Assembly (NCBI GenBank): GCA_013362835.1
Contig: JABFVJ010000281.1
Location: forward strand, 1-22,383
Length of the DNA: 22,383 bases
DNA from: Nonomuraea sp.
GTDB lineage: Bacteria; Actinomycetota; Actinomycetes; Streptosporangiales; Streptosporangiaceae
Direction of reading: 5' to 3'
Part shown: positions 1 to 7,914 of the stretch, one piece after another
Numbering within the stretch: the stretch's first letter is position 1
Layout of the letters: each line of letters starts with the position of its first letter
Notes under the pieces: generated by a model
Seen by the model: the letters and a program-made list of their open reading frames with translations, nothing else
Told to the model about the DNA's origin: nothing
The model's database searches: none
Translations under genes and position numbers: made by a program

Positions 1-2
1 AC

Positions 3-188
3 GCGGCCAGGGGGTTGCTGCTGGCCGGGGTGCACGTGGTGGAGGGGCTGGTGTGGAGCGCGGTGTTGATCGGGTTCGCGTCACTGATGAGCGACGTGCT
101 CAGGTCGGCGCGGGTGCGGCGGGTTCTCGACCGGGTGACCGGGGTCGTCATCGTCGGGTTCGGGATCCGACTCGCCTTCCACGACTGA
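3..188 (+). CDS. LysE/RhtB-family exporter, C-terminal fragment
   Basis: The frame is open from the window edge to a TGA at 186-188, giving the last 61 residues of a membrane protein. A hydrophobic helix (LLLAGVHVVEGLVWSAVLIG) is followed by a short basic stretch and then LDRVTGVVIVGFGIRLAF before the stop. That last segment matches the conserved final helix of LysE/RhtB exporters (typically R-x-LDRxTGxxLxGFGxRLA). Family members are about 200-residue inner-membrane proteins that export amino acids such as lysine, homoserine or threonine; the substrate cannot be told from this fragment. The stop codon lies inside the first unit of the tandem array that follows. The next gene is convergent. 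Confidence 0.75.
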   Translation, partial: AARGLLLAGVHVVEGLVWSAVLIGFASLMSDVLRSARVRRVLDRVTGVVIVGFGIRLAFHD

Positions 189-341
189 CCCCGCCGAAGC
201 CCTTCAGGCTGATCCTGCCGAAGCCCCTCACGACCGACCCCACCGAAACCCCTCACGACTGATCCCACCAAACCCCTCACGGCCGATCCAGTCGAAGCCC
301 CGACGGGCCTGTTCGCCGCTCATCCCGCCGAAGATCCTCAT
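183..341. repeat. Degenerate 24/25-bp tandem repeat array (about six units)
   Basis: This convergent intergenic stretch is filled by imperfect units built on GA(C/T)TGA(T/C)CC-N2-CGAA(G/A)CCCCTCAC. Clear units lie at 183-207, 208-231, 232-256 and 257-280, a weaker one at 281-304, and an isolated one at 318-341. Lengths alternate 25, 24, 25, 24. Unit 1 contains the TGA stop of the LysE-like gene, and the last unit contains the stop of the minus-strand PucR gene, so the array bridges two 3' ends. There are no spacers, so it is not a CRISPR. No terminator-like hairpin is evident. Confidence 0.8.
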
Positions 342-1348
342 GTCCAGGGCCAGGACAGGAGGCGGGCGCCGAGGACGGCGGTTTCCAGGGTGAAGCGCTG
401 CGTGGGGTCGTCGGGTGAGAAGCCGGTCAGGCGGCGGATGCGTTCCAGCCGGTACGTCACCGCCCGCGGGCTGATCCCCAGCCGCCGAGCCGCCGCCGCC
501 TGGTTCCCGTGCGCCGCGAAGACCGCCTCCAACGTCTCGACCAGCGGCTCGTGCCCGCCGCGCGCCTGCAGCAACGGGCTCAGCACGCTGGTCACCAGGT
601 CCTCGATCGCGCTCCGGTCGCGCAGCAGCACGGGGAACACCAGCAGGTCGGCGGCCTTGACGACGTCGATCTTGAGCCGGAGCGCGTCGGCCAGCTCCAG
701 CGCCCCCGACGCCTCCCTGAACGACGTCACCACGCCGCCCGGCCCCCGGTGGGCCCGTCCCACGCCGACCCGCCAGCCGGCCGGGAACCGGGCGCGTACG
801 TGGTGGGTGAACTCCCCCACGGCGGCGGGAAGGGTCGCGGGCGCCACGCACACCAGCAGCCCGTCGCGTACGGCCACGAGCACGTTGTGCGACCCGAACC
901 TGGCCACCAGGTCGCGTTCGATACGGTCCTGGTCCCCCTCGCGCAGGCCGCGGGCGGCGGCCACCACGTACGACTCGGCCAGCCGGAGCCCGAAGTGCTC
1001 GGCGCGTTCGGCCAGCCGTTCGGCCCGTCCCTGGAGCAGGTCGTCGACGAACTCCTTGCGGGCGGTCTCCTCGCCTCTGAGGGCGGCGAGCTGGGCCAGC
1101 TCGTACCCCTCCATGAGCGCCGACACCGCGCGGCGCAGCGCGGGCAGCACGTCGGGCAGCCCTTCGGCGGCGGCGAGCGCGCCGTCCACCAGCGTCCGGA
1201 GCGGGACCCCGAGTTCGGCGGCCCGCGTGCCGTCGGCGCGGCAGGCGTCGAGCGCTTCGCGCGAGGGCGCCCGGCCGGTGGCGGCGGCCCCGGCCAGTAC
1301 CTGACGATGCCCGCCGAGCAGGTCGGCGGGCATCTCGGAGAGCACCAT
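338..1348 (-). CDS. PucR-family transcriptional regulator
   Basis: A 336-residue protein. The C-terminal 65 residues carry the PucR-type helix-turn-helix: LVETLEAVFAAHGNQAAAAR, then RLGISPRAVTYRLERIRRL, ending LETAVLGARLL. The middle region (about 120-260) resembles the GGDEF-like module of CdaR/PucR regulators. The N-terminal 100 residues are a helical region that I cannot assign. The start ATG overlaps the TGA of the upstream permease gene (TGATG, positions 1350-1346), so it is probably translationally coupled and transcribed with the ABC transporter. PucR proteins usually activate catabolic or transport genes in response to a small ligand. This one may control its own operon, but nothing in the sequence proves that. 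Confidence 0.88.
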   Translation of the reverse strand: MVLSEMPADLLGGHRQVLAGAAATGRAPSREALDACRADGTRAAELGVPLRTLVDGALAAAEGLPDVLPALRRAVSALMEGYELAQLAALRGEETARKEFVDDLLQGRAERLAERAEHFGLRLAESYVVAAARGLREGDQDRIERDLVARFGSHNVLVAVRDGLLVCVAPATLPAAVGEFTHHVRARFPAGWRVGVGRAHRGPGGVVTSFREASGALELADALRLKIDVVKAADLLVFPVLLRDRSAIEDLVTSVLSPLLQARGGHEPLVETLEAVFAAHGNQAAAARRLGISPRAVTYRLERIRRLTGFSPDDPTQRFTLETAVLGARLLSWPWT

Positions 1349-2139
1349 CAGACTCCTACGTCACGCCTGTCGAACGACAGGATCGCGGTGAGCGCGAGTA
1401 CTGCCGTCGCTCCCGCCAGCACAAGGTAGTCCCCGACCGGCAGGCCCTCATAGAGGGGTCGCCCCTCGGCGTAGTAGTGGAACGGCGAGACCCACCTGAG
1501 CCAGGCGATGGCGTCGACGCTGCGGCCGATCGTGACGACGACGTAGCCGGCCGCCACCCACACGCCGACGACAGCGGAGGCGATCATCTTGCGTCCGGTG
1601 ACGGCGCCCACGGTCAGCGCCACGGTGCCGAAGAACAGCGCGAGCAGCAGGACGCCGAGGTGCGCGGCGAGGATCCGGTCGAACGGCACCCCGATCCCGG
1701 CCCGGTCGCCCGCCGCCCACGCCACGGCCAGCGTCACCGCGAACACCGCGAGCAGCGAGAGCGCGAGGGCGCAGAACCGGTCGAGCACCAGCCGCTTGCG
1801 GTCCACCGGCAGCGTGACGACGAGCTCCAGCGTCCCGGCCTCCTCCGGCTGGGCGATGGCCCGGTTGGCCAGCATCGTCGCGCACACGACGAACAGCATG
1901 GGGACGAAGAGCTGGTAGACGACCGTCTGCAGGAAGTTGACGCCTGAGGCGAGGTCGGGCATGCCGCCCATGAGGTCGCGCAGCACGCCGGGGTACTTGG
2001 CGAGGGCCTGCTTGTTGAACGTCTCCGGGTCCTCGCCGACGCTGCTGAAGATGCTGATGTAGAGGGTCATGAAGGCGCTGATGCCGATGGTCCACCAGAT
2101 CAGCGCCCGCCGGTGATCACGCAGACTCTTGGCGATCAT
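1348..2139 (-). CDS. ABC-2 type transporter permease
   Basis: A 263-residue polytopic protein with about six membrane segments, including 15-32, 78-95, 112-135, 150-178 and 236-255. A cytoplasmic N-terminus is followed by a long extracytoplasmic loop (ISIFSSVGEDPETFNK onward). The motif QPEEAGTLELVVTLPVDR is the coupling region typical of ABC-2 permeases, next to the ATPase docking helix. The gene starts inside the end of the ATPase gene (23-bp overlap, 2117-2139), with GAGGAG placed 7-12 bases before the ATG. It therefore forms one exporter with that ATPase. Such pairs export drugs, lipids or peptides; the substrate is unknown. Confidence 0.88.
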   Translation of the reverse strand: MIAKSLRDHRRALIWWTIGISAFMTLYISIFSSVGEDPETFNKQALAKYPGVLRDLMGGMPDLASGVNFLQTVVYQLFVPMLFVVCATMLANRAIAQPEEAGTLELVVTLPVDRKRLVLDRFCALALSLLAVFAVTLAVAWAAGDRAGIGVPFDRILAAHLGVLLLALFFGTVALTVGAVTGRKMIASAVVGVWVAAGYVVVTIGRSVDAIAWLRWVSPFHYYAEGRPLYEGLPVGDYLVLAGATAVLALTAILSFDRRDVGV

Positions 2140-3028
2140 GGTGCCGCTCCTCGTCGCTGTAGTAGGTCAGGAAGATCTCTTCGAGGTCCGGCTCGGCGCT
2201 GACCAGGTGGACCACGGTGAAGCGGGCGGCGGCCTTGATCAGGGCGTCCGGGCGGCCGTCGATCGTGCAGCGCACGCTGGCGCCCTCGACGCGCAGGTCG
2301 CGTACGCCGGTCAGCCCCTCGAAGGCGGCCCGGGGCACGGGCGCGTCGAAGTGCAGCTCCACATGGCGTACGGCCTTCTCGCGCAGCGCCGACACGTTCT
2401 CCACGGCGACCAGCCGGCCGCCCCGGACGATGCCGACCCGGTCGGAGACGCTCTCCACCTCGGCCAGCATGTGCGAGGACATGAGCACGGTGCGGCCGGA
2501 GGCGCGCACCTCGCGCACCAGGGCCAGGAACTCCTGCTGGACGAGCGGGTCGAGCCCGCTGGTCGGCTCGTCGAGTATGAGGAACTCGGGCTCGTGCATG
2601 AACGCCTGGATCAGGCCGACCTTCTGCTTGTTGCCCTTGGAGAGCTTGCGCATCGGCACCGACAGGTCGGCCTCGAACCGTTCGGCCAGCGCGTCGATGC
2701 GGCTGACGGGCACTCCCCCGCGTACGCGGCCGAGGAAGCGCAGGTAGTCGCGGGCCCGGTCGCGGCCTTCGAGCGCGAGCTCGCCCGGCAGGTAGCCGAT
2801 CCTGCCCCGGGTCGCGGCCTCGCGCGGGTCGGCGCCGAGCACGCGTACGGTGCCGCGCGTGGGCCTGATCACGTCGAGGAGCAGCCTGATGGTGGTGGTC
2901 TTGCCCGCGCCGTTCGGCCCGAGGTAGCCGAAGATCTCGCCGGGCTGGATCTCCAGCGTGAGGTCTTCGAGCCCTCTCCGCCTGCCGTAATACTTGGTCA
3001 GCCCTTCGGCCTGCACCACTGCTGTCAT
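2117..3028 (-). CDS. ABC transporter ATP-binding protein (drug/lipid exporter type)
   Basis: A 303-residue nucleotide-binding subunit. It has Walker A GPNGAGKT (about 37-44), the signature LSKGNKQK (130-137), Walker B LILDEPTSGLDP (151-162) and the switch His in MSSHMLAEVES. The C-terminal 90 residues form the usual DrrA/CcmA-like accessory region. I place the start at the ATG of MTAVVQAEGL because homology begins there; the open frame extends far upstream only because GC-rich DNA lacks stops, and there it is antisense to the patatin gene. It is the first gene of a three-gene minus-strand operon with the permease and the PucR regulator. Its promoter should lie in the 108-bp gap shared with the divergent patatin gene. 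Confidence 0.92.
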   Translation of the reverse strand: MTAVVQAEGLTKYYGRRRGLEDLTLEIQPGEIFGYLGPNGAGKTTTIRLLLDVIRPTRGTVRVLGADPREAATRGRIGYLPGELALEGRDRARDYLRFLGRVRGGVPVSRIDALAERFEADLSVPMRKLSKGNKQKVGLIQAFMHEPEFLILDEPTSGLDPLVQQEFLALVREVRASGRTVLMSSHMLAEVESVSDRVGIVRGGRLVAVENVSALREKAVRHVELHFDAPVPRAAFEGLTGVRDLRVEGASVRCTIDGRPDALIKAAARFTVVHLVSAEPDLEEIFLTYYSDEERHHDRQESA

Positions 3029-3136
3029 GCCGGAATCGTCCCGCTCGCGCGGTGCGCGGTCATTGGCCGATGTCGGCAGCGTCTCGACCGGTTCGCTTCC
3101 GGGACACGGCAACGAGAATGCGGCAGGGTGGGGAGG

Positions 3137-3949
3137 GTGGAGACGGCGTTCGTGCTCGGTGGCGGCGGCGTGCTCGGCGCGCACGAGGTGGGCATGTTGC
3201 GGGCGCTCGACGACTCGGGCATCCGGCCCGACCTGGTCGTCGGCACGTCGGTGGGCGCGCTCAACGGCGCGCTGATCGCCGCCGACCCGGCGCGGGCGGT
3301 CGCCCGGCTGACCTCGCTGTGGCGTTCCGACGTCGTCCGTACGGCCTTCGCCGGATCGTGGGTCACCCGGCTGTCCACGCTGGCCAGGACCGGCACCCAC
3401 CTGCACCCGAACGGCCCGCTGCGCGAGGTGCTGGCCGACTCGGTGCGGACGGAGCTGATCGAGGAGCTGGAGGTGCCGTTCCAGTGCGTGGCGGCCTCGG
3501 TGGAGCGGGCGGCTGCCCACTGGTTCGGCAGCGGGCCGCTGGTGGAGGCGGTGCTGGCCTCGTGCGCGGTGCCGGGACTGCTGCCGCCGGTGGAGATCGG
3601 CGGCGAGCACTTCTTCGACGGCGGCCTGGTGCACAGCATCCCCGTGGGGCGGGCCGTGGGGCTCGGGGCCAAGCGGGTCTACGTCCTGCACGTCGGCAGG
3701 ATCGAACGGCCGCTGACCGCGCCGAGGCGGTTCTGGGAGGTGGGGATGGTGGCGTTCGAGATCGCGCGCAGGCACCGGTTCGCCGAGGAGATGGCCACGT
3801 TGCCGCCGGGGGTCGAGGTGCACGTGCTGCCCGCCGGGGTGACCGAGCCGCTGTCACCGCTGCGCTACCGGAACCTGTCGCAGGTGTCCACCTACATCGA
3901 CCGGGCCTATGAGGCTTCTTCCCGCTATCTGCGGACAAGAGGAGGATGA
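3137..3949 (+). CDS. Patatin-like phospholipase / acyl hydrolase
   Basis: A 270-residue protein that is almost exactly a bacterial patatin domain. The glycine-rich oxyanion loop LGGGGVLGAHE (7-17) is followed by the nucleophile elbow GTSVG (Ser38), then SCAVPGLLPPV and the second catalytic motif FFDGGL (Asp161). The family hydrolyses acyl esters of phospholipids or neutral lipids through a Ser-Asp dyad. There is no signal peptide, so it is probably cytosolic or membrane-peripheral. The start is uncertain: GTG at 3137 fits the family N-terminus but GGGAGG directly abuts it, and GTG at 3128 is an alternative. It is divergent from the ABC operon and lies 24 bp upstream of the acyltransferase, so the two plus-strand genes probably form a lipid-acyl operon. 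Confidence 0.9.
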   Translation: METAFVLGGGGVLGAHEVGMLRALDDSGIRPDLVVGTSVGALNGALIAADPARAVARLTSLWRSDVVRTAFAGSWVTRLSTLARTGTHLHPNGPLREVLADSVRTELIEELEVPFQCVAASVERAAAHWFGSGPLVEAVLASCAVPGLLPPVEIGGEHFFDGGLVHSIPVGRAVGLGAKRVYVLHVGRIERPLTAPRRFWEVGMVAFEIARRHRFAEEMATLPPGVEVHVLPAGVTEPLSPLRYRNLSQVSTYIDRAYEASSRYLRTRGG

Positions 3950-3973
3950 AGGCCTGACTTCAGGGAGGCCGCT

Positions 3974-5017
3974 TTGCTCCCCCCTCGTATCGTGCGGCGG
4001 ATCGTCCTGGCTCCGCTCGTCATCGTCGTCACGGTGTTCATGCTGGTGACGCTGCCGTTGTGGCTGGTCGTCACGTTCGGCGCCTCGTTACGCCTGCCGC
4101 CGCCGCAGCGGCGGGGGCTGAGGTTCGTCTGGTTCGGGGTGGCGTGGCTGACGCTGGAGTCGGCGGTGCTCATCGCCTGCCTCGGGCTGTGGGTGTCGGG
4201 GGCGTTCGGGCGGGCCCGCCATCAGGAGCGGCACTACGCGTTGATCCGGTGGTTCCTGTCGAAGGTGTACGCGGCGGCGGTGCGGATCTTCCGGCTGACG
4301 CTGGACGTCGAGGAGCCGCCGCCGACGCCGGAGGAGCGGGCCGCGCGGCTGACCCGGCCGATCGTGGTGCTGTCCCGGCACGCGGGCCCAGGCGACTCCT
4401 TCCTGCTGATCTATCACCTCCTGTCCCTGTACGGCCGACGCCCCCGCATCGTCATGAAGGCCGCCCTCCAGTTCGACCCGTCGCTGGACGTGGTCGTCAA
4501 CCGGCTGCCGAACGCCTTCGTGGCGGGCCGGTCGGGGCACGAGCGGGTGATCGAGGAGATCCGGCGGCTGGCCTCGTCCATGGAGGACCGCGACGCCCTG
4601 GTGATCTTCCCCGAGGGCGGCAACTTCACCCCGCGCCGGAGGCGGCTCGCGATCCGGCGGCTGGAGGAGAAGGGCCTCGCGGAGGAGGCCGAGCGGGCCC
4701 GCGGCATGGACCACCTGCTGCCGCCCAGGCCGGGCGGGGCCATCGCCGCGATCACCGCCTGCCCGGCCGCCGACGTGGTCTTCGTCGCGCACACCGGCCT
4801 CGACCACCTCGTCACCCTCGGGGACGTCTGGCGCAGGCTGCCGTACGCGGCCCGCATCACGGCCAAGTGGTGGCGGGTGCCCGCCGACGAGGTGCCCCGC
4901 GATCGGGAGGAGCAGGTGCGCTGGCTGTACTCGCACTGGGAGGAGATCGACGCCTGGATCACCGCGCAGCGGGGGCTCCCGGCGGCAGGAACGGGACCGG
5001 CGCGGGGCCGTTCCTGA
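3974..5017 (+). CDS. PlsC-like 1-acyl-glycerol-3-phosphate acyltransferase family protein
   Basis: A 347-residue protein using a TTG start; GGGAGG at 3963-3968, five bases upstream, supports it. Two membrane helices (about 11-35 and 51-77) are followed by an acyltransferase domain. Its motif I is H-x4-D (SRHAGPGDS, His136/Asp141), and motif III is FPEGGNFTP (Glu214), where many PlsC proteins have FPEGT. The family transfers acyl groups from acyl-CoA or acyl-ACP to lysophospholipids at the membrane. The longer two-helix N-terminus and the EGGN motif suggest an actinobacterial subgroup rather than housekeeping PlsC. It is probably cotranscribed with the patatin gene, which would give a deacylation-reacylation pair. 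The last 59 bp are antisense to the end of cobQ. Confidence 0.82.
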   Translation: MLPPRIVRRIVLAPLVIVVTVFMLVTLPLWLVVTFGASLRLPPPQRRGLRFVWFGVAWLTLESAVLIACLGLWVSGAFGRARHQERHYALIRWFLSKVYAAAVRIFRLTLDVEEPPPTPEERAARLTRPIVVLSRHAGPGDSFLLIYHLLSLYGRRPRIVMKAALQFDPSLDVVVNRLPNAFVAGRSGHERVIEEIRRLASSMEDRDALVIFPEGGNFTPRRRRLAIRRLEEKGLAEEAERARGMDHLLPPRPGGAIAAITACPAADVVFVAHTGLDHLVTLGDVWRRLPYAARITAKWWRVPADEVPRDREEQVRWLYSHWEEIDAWITAQRGLPAAGTGPARGRS

Positions 5018-6461
5018 TGAGGTCGGCCAGGGCGCCGGTGTCCAGGTGGCCGGCGACGAGGTCGCCCAGGGCGTCGAGCCGGGCCTCGCGCAGCCGGGCG
5101 AAGTCGGTGTCCGGCGCGGGGACGAAGGCCCGGCCGGCCCGCTCGGCGACGTCGGCCAGGAACGCGCGGCGGAATCCGTCGTTCTCCAGCGCGCCGTGCC
5201 AGGTGGTGCCCCAGACGTCGCCGACGCGGCACCCGTCGAGGAACGGCTCGCCGCCGTCCACGGTCGCCACCCCGTGGTGGATCTCGTACGCGCTCACCGG
5301 CTCCCCGTACGCCTGACCGGCCGGGCGCCCGAGCCGCTTCTCCTTGCCGAACTCCACCCGTACCGGCAACATCCCGAGCCCTTCGACCCGGCCCGCCCGC
5401 GACTCCACCTCGTCGACGATCTCCCGCCCGAGCATCTGGAACCCGCCGCAGATCCCGAGCACGGGCCCCCGCCGGGCGCGCAGCGCGTCGGCCAGGCCGG
5501 TACGCCGCAGCCAGGCCAGGTCGTCCACCGTGGCCCGGGAGCCCGGCAGCACCACCAGGTCGGCGTCGCCGAGCTCGGCCGGATCGGTCACGAAACGCAC
5601 GACCACGCCGGGCTCGGCGGCCAGGGCGTCGAGGTCGGTGAAGTTGGAGATCCTGGGCAGCCGGACCACGGCCACGCGCAGGGTCTGCGGGCCGAGCGGC
5701 CGGCCGGCCGTGACCGTGCGGGAGTCCAGCGCGAGCGAGTCCTCGACGTCGAGCCAGAGGCCGTCCAGCCAGGGCAGGACGCCGTACACGGATCGGCCGG
5801 TGAGCTGTCTGAGCATGTCGAGGCCGGGTTCGAGCAGTTCGCGGGCGCCCCGGAACTTGTTGACGATGAATCCGGAGATGTGCGACTGGTCGGCCGCGTC
5901 CAGCAGGCCGACCGTGCCGTAGAAGGCGGCGAACACGCCGCCCCTGTCGATGTCGCCGACCACGACGACCGGCAGCCCGGCGGCTCTGGCCAGGCCCATG
6001 TTGGCGAGGTCGCCGCGGCGCAGGTTGATCTCGGCGGGGCTGCCGGCGCCCTCGCAGATCACCACGTCGTACCGCTGCCGCAGGCGGGCGAGGGCGTCCA
6101 GGGCGGTGGTGCGCAGGAGGTCCTTGAGTTCGCCGTACTCCATGGCGTCCACGTCGGCGATCGGCTCGCCCATGAGCACGACCTGGCTGCGGCGGTCGCT
6201 GCCCGGCTTGAGCAGGATCGGGTTCATGTCGGCGACCGGTTCGAGCCCGGCGGCCTGGGCCTGCGTGGCCTGTGCGCGGCCGATCTCGGCGCCGTCGGCG
6301 GTGACGTACGAGTTCAGGGACATGTTCTGGGCCTTGAAGGGCGCCACGCGTACGCCCTGGCGGGCGAGCCAGCGGCAGATCCCGGCGGTGACCACGCTCT
6401 TGCCCGCGTCGGACGTGGTGCCCGCGACCAGCAACGCCCCGGTGACCTGCGCATTTTCCAT
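4959..6461 (-). CDS. cobQ: Cobyric acid synthase (adenosylcobyrinate a,c-diamide amidase)
   Basis: A 500-residue protein, the usual length for CobQ. It catalyses ATP- and glutamine-dependent amidation of the b, d, e and g carboxylates of adenosylcobyrinic a,c-diamide. The N-terminal dethiobiotin-synthetase-like domain has the P-loop GTTSDAGKS (14-22), KAQNMSLNS and the [12 protein letters not shown] motif. The C-terminal class I glutaminase domain has the nucleophile Cys338 ([10 protein letters not shown]), the YEIHHG motif and His422 ([12 protein letters not shown]). I chose ATG 6461 because GGTGATC sits at the correct distance; ATG 6476, preceded by AAAGGG, would add five residues. No other cobalamin gene lies in the window, so it is a stand-alone copy here. 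Its 3' end overlaps the acyltransferase gene tail to tail. Confidence 0.95.
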   Translation of the reverse strand: MENAQVTGALLVAGTTSDAGKSVVTAGICRWLARQGVRVAPFKAQNMSLNSYVTADGAEIGRAQATQAQAAGLEPVADMNPILLKPGSDRRSQVVLMGEPIADVDAMEYGELKDLLRTTALDALARLRQRYDVVICEGAGSPAEINLRRGDLANMGLARAAGLPVVVVGDIDRGGVFAAFYGTVGLLDAADQSHISGFIVNKFRGARELLEPGLDMLRQLTGRSVYGVLPWLDGLWLDVEDSLALDSRTVTAGRPLGPQTLRVAVVRLPRISNFTDLDALAAEPGVVVRFVTDPAELGDADLVVLPGSRATVDDLAWLRRTGLADALRARRGPVLGICGGFQMLGREIVDEVESRAGRVEGLGMLPVRVEFGKEKRLGRPAGQAYGEPVSAYEIHHGVATVDGGEPFLDGCRVGDVWGTTWHGALENDGFRRAFLADVAERAGRAFVPAPDTDFARLREARLDALGDLVAGHLDTGALADLIRNGPAPVPFLPPGAPAAR

Positions 6462-6544
6462 GCGATCACCGTACATGAGCACCCTTTCACTGAAATTTCC
6501 CAGGAAACGCCCATTTACGAATCGTGTGACTTCTGCCACTCTGG

Positions 6545-6580
6545 CTAGAACGTTCGCCTAGAACGTGATTCTAGATTTTC
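6545..6580. promoter_or_regulatory. Three CTAGA motifs at 13-bp steps upstream of the MFS gene
   Basis: CTAGAACGT occurs at 6545 and again at 6558, and CTAGATTTT occurs at 6571, so the motif recurs at exactly 13-bp spacing. The stretch is clearly more AT-rich than its surroundings and ends 17 bp before the MFS start codon. It lies in the 136-bp region between divergent cobQ and the MFS gene. The position fits an operator or activator site for the transporter, but no regulator can be named. Confidence 0.5.
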
Positions 6581-6597
6581 CTACTGGAAGGGTGGGC

Positions 6598-7914
6598 ATG
6601 GTCGGGACGTTGGGTTCGCCACGCGCTGGCGTCATCGACGCGCGGACCAGGGCGCCGTTCGGCTGGGCGCCGCTGGTCGTGCTCTTCATCGTCGGTCTGG
6701 TGGACCGGATGGAGTACAACCTGCTGTCGGGGGTGCTCCCGCTCATCCAGAAGGAATGGGGGTTCAGCGACACCGCGGCGGGCTCGATTCCCACGGCGGC
6801 GGCGCTGGCCGCGGCGATCGTCTCGCTCCCCGCGGGCTTCCTCGCCGACCGGTTCAGCCGTACGCGGATCATCGCGGTGGTCGTCTTCTGCTGGGCCATC
6901 GCCACGCTCGGATCGGGCCTCGCCACCGGGTTCGTGATGTTCTACCTGATGCGGGTGCTGCTCGCGGCGGCCGAGAACATCGACAACCCGGCGGCCGGCA
7001 GCCTCCTCGCCGACTACTACCCGCCGGTCAGCCGGGCCAAGGCGTACGGGCTGACCCGCGTCACGACGTACCTGGGCGGCGTCGGCACGCTGCTCGGCGG
7101 CGTGCTGGCCGAGGCGTTCTCGTGGCGGACGGCGTTCCTGATCATGGTGGTGCCCGGCGTGCTCACGGCGGTGCTCTGCTGGTTCCTGCGCGAGCCGGGC
7201 CGCGGCGAGCTGGACAAGATGGTCGCGGGCGGCGCCACCCAGGAGAGCGCCGAGGCCAAGCCGAAGGCGCCGTTCTGGCAGCAGTTCGGGCAGGTCGTCC
7301 GCATTCCCACCCTGCTGTTCGTCTGCGTCGGCCTGGGCCTGCTCACGCTCGGCCTGGCCGGCATCTTCTACTGGCTGCCCACCCTCATGGTGCGCGGCTA
7401 CGGCGTCGGCGTCGGCACGGCCGGCTCGCTGAGCGGCCTGATCACCATCGCCGGAACCCTGGCCGGCACGCTGGTCGGCTCCTGGCTCGGCCGCAAGTGG
7501 CACGGCACCCGCAAGGGCGGCAGGCTGCTGGCGGGCGGCGGCGGCATCACGCTCGGCGCGGCGGTGCTGGCCGGAGCGCTCACCATGGACTCGATCGGCG
7601 GCATGACCGCGCTGGTCCTGCTCGCCTGCTCGCTGATGTCGATCGCGATCCCGAACATGACGGCCTGCCTGGCCGACGTCGTCCCGGCCGCCGCCCGCGG
7701 CCTCGGGTTCGCCGTGCTGCAACTGCTCATCACGGCGGCGGGCGCGTTCGGCTCGCTCGTCGTCGGCATCGCCTCCGACCAGTTCGGCTCGCTGCTCGGC
7801 GGCATGTACATCCTGGTCGTCCCGATGATCGTGGGCGGCCTGCTGACGCTCGGCGCCCGCGCCTCCTTCGAACGCGACGCGCAGCGGGTCATGGACGCCG
7901 CCCGCACCGCCTAG
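6598..7914 (+). CDS. Major facilitator superfamily transporter (spinster-like)
   Basis: A 438-residue transporter with about 12 membrane segments. The first helix begins WAPLVVLFIVGLVDRMEYNL, a pattern typical of the spinster/hexuronate-like branch, where D-R-x-x-Y/N ends helix 1. Loop 2-3 has the MFS motif GFLADRFSRTR. A central cytoplasmic loop (REPGRGELDKMVAG to KPKAPFWQQF) separates the two halves. The start is set at ATG 6598, with GGAAGGG seven bases upstream; an in-frame GTG at 6565 lies inside the CTAGA repeats and is unlikely. The substrate is unknown. The gene stands alone: cobQ is divergent and the kinase gene is convergent, with the two 3' ends overlapping by 4 bp (7911-7914). Confidence 0.9.
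   Translation: MVGTLGSPRAGVIDARTRAPFGWAPLVVLFIVGLVDRMEYNLLSGVLPLIQKEWGFSDTAAGSIPTAAALAAAIVSLPAGFLADRFSRTRIIAVVVFCWAIATLGSGLATGFVMFYLMRVLLAAAENIDNPAAGSLLADYYPPVSRAKAYGLTRVTTYLGGVGTLLGGVLAEAFSWRTAFLIMVVPGVLTAVLCWFLREPGRGELDKMVAGGATQESAEAKPKAPFWQQFGQVVRIPTLLFVCVGLGLLTLGLAGIFYWLPTLMVRGYGVGVGTAGSLSGLITIAGTLAGTLVGSWLGRKWHGTRKGGRLLAGGGGITLGAAVLAGALTMDSIGGMTALVLLACSLMSIAIPNMTACLADVVPAAARGLGFAVLQLLITAAGAFGSLVVGIASDQFGSLLGGMYILVVPMIVGGLLTLGARASFERDAQRVMDAARTA

Noticed and set aside
2129..3136. Long plus-strand open frame antisense to the ABC ATPase, in frame with the patatin gene
   Set aside because: Patatin homology begins at about 3137. The upstream part is low-complexity and opposite a gene with complete Walker motifs.
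5046..6548. 500-codon plus-strand open frame opposite cobQ
   Set aside because: It has no recognisable domain and a Gly/Ala/Arg-rich composition, and it lies entirely antisense to a clear CobQ. It is a typical GC-rich shadow frame.
6548..6555. GAACGTTC as a LexA/SOS box
   Set aside because: Actinobacterial LexA sites need four bases between GAAC and GTTC; here there are none. The motif is better explained by the CTAGA ladder.
6462..6597. Possible cobalamin riboswitch upstream of cobQ
   Set aside because: The gap is only 136 bp, is shared with a divergent gene, and lacks a B12-box and the expected stems.
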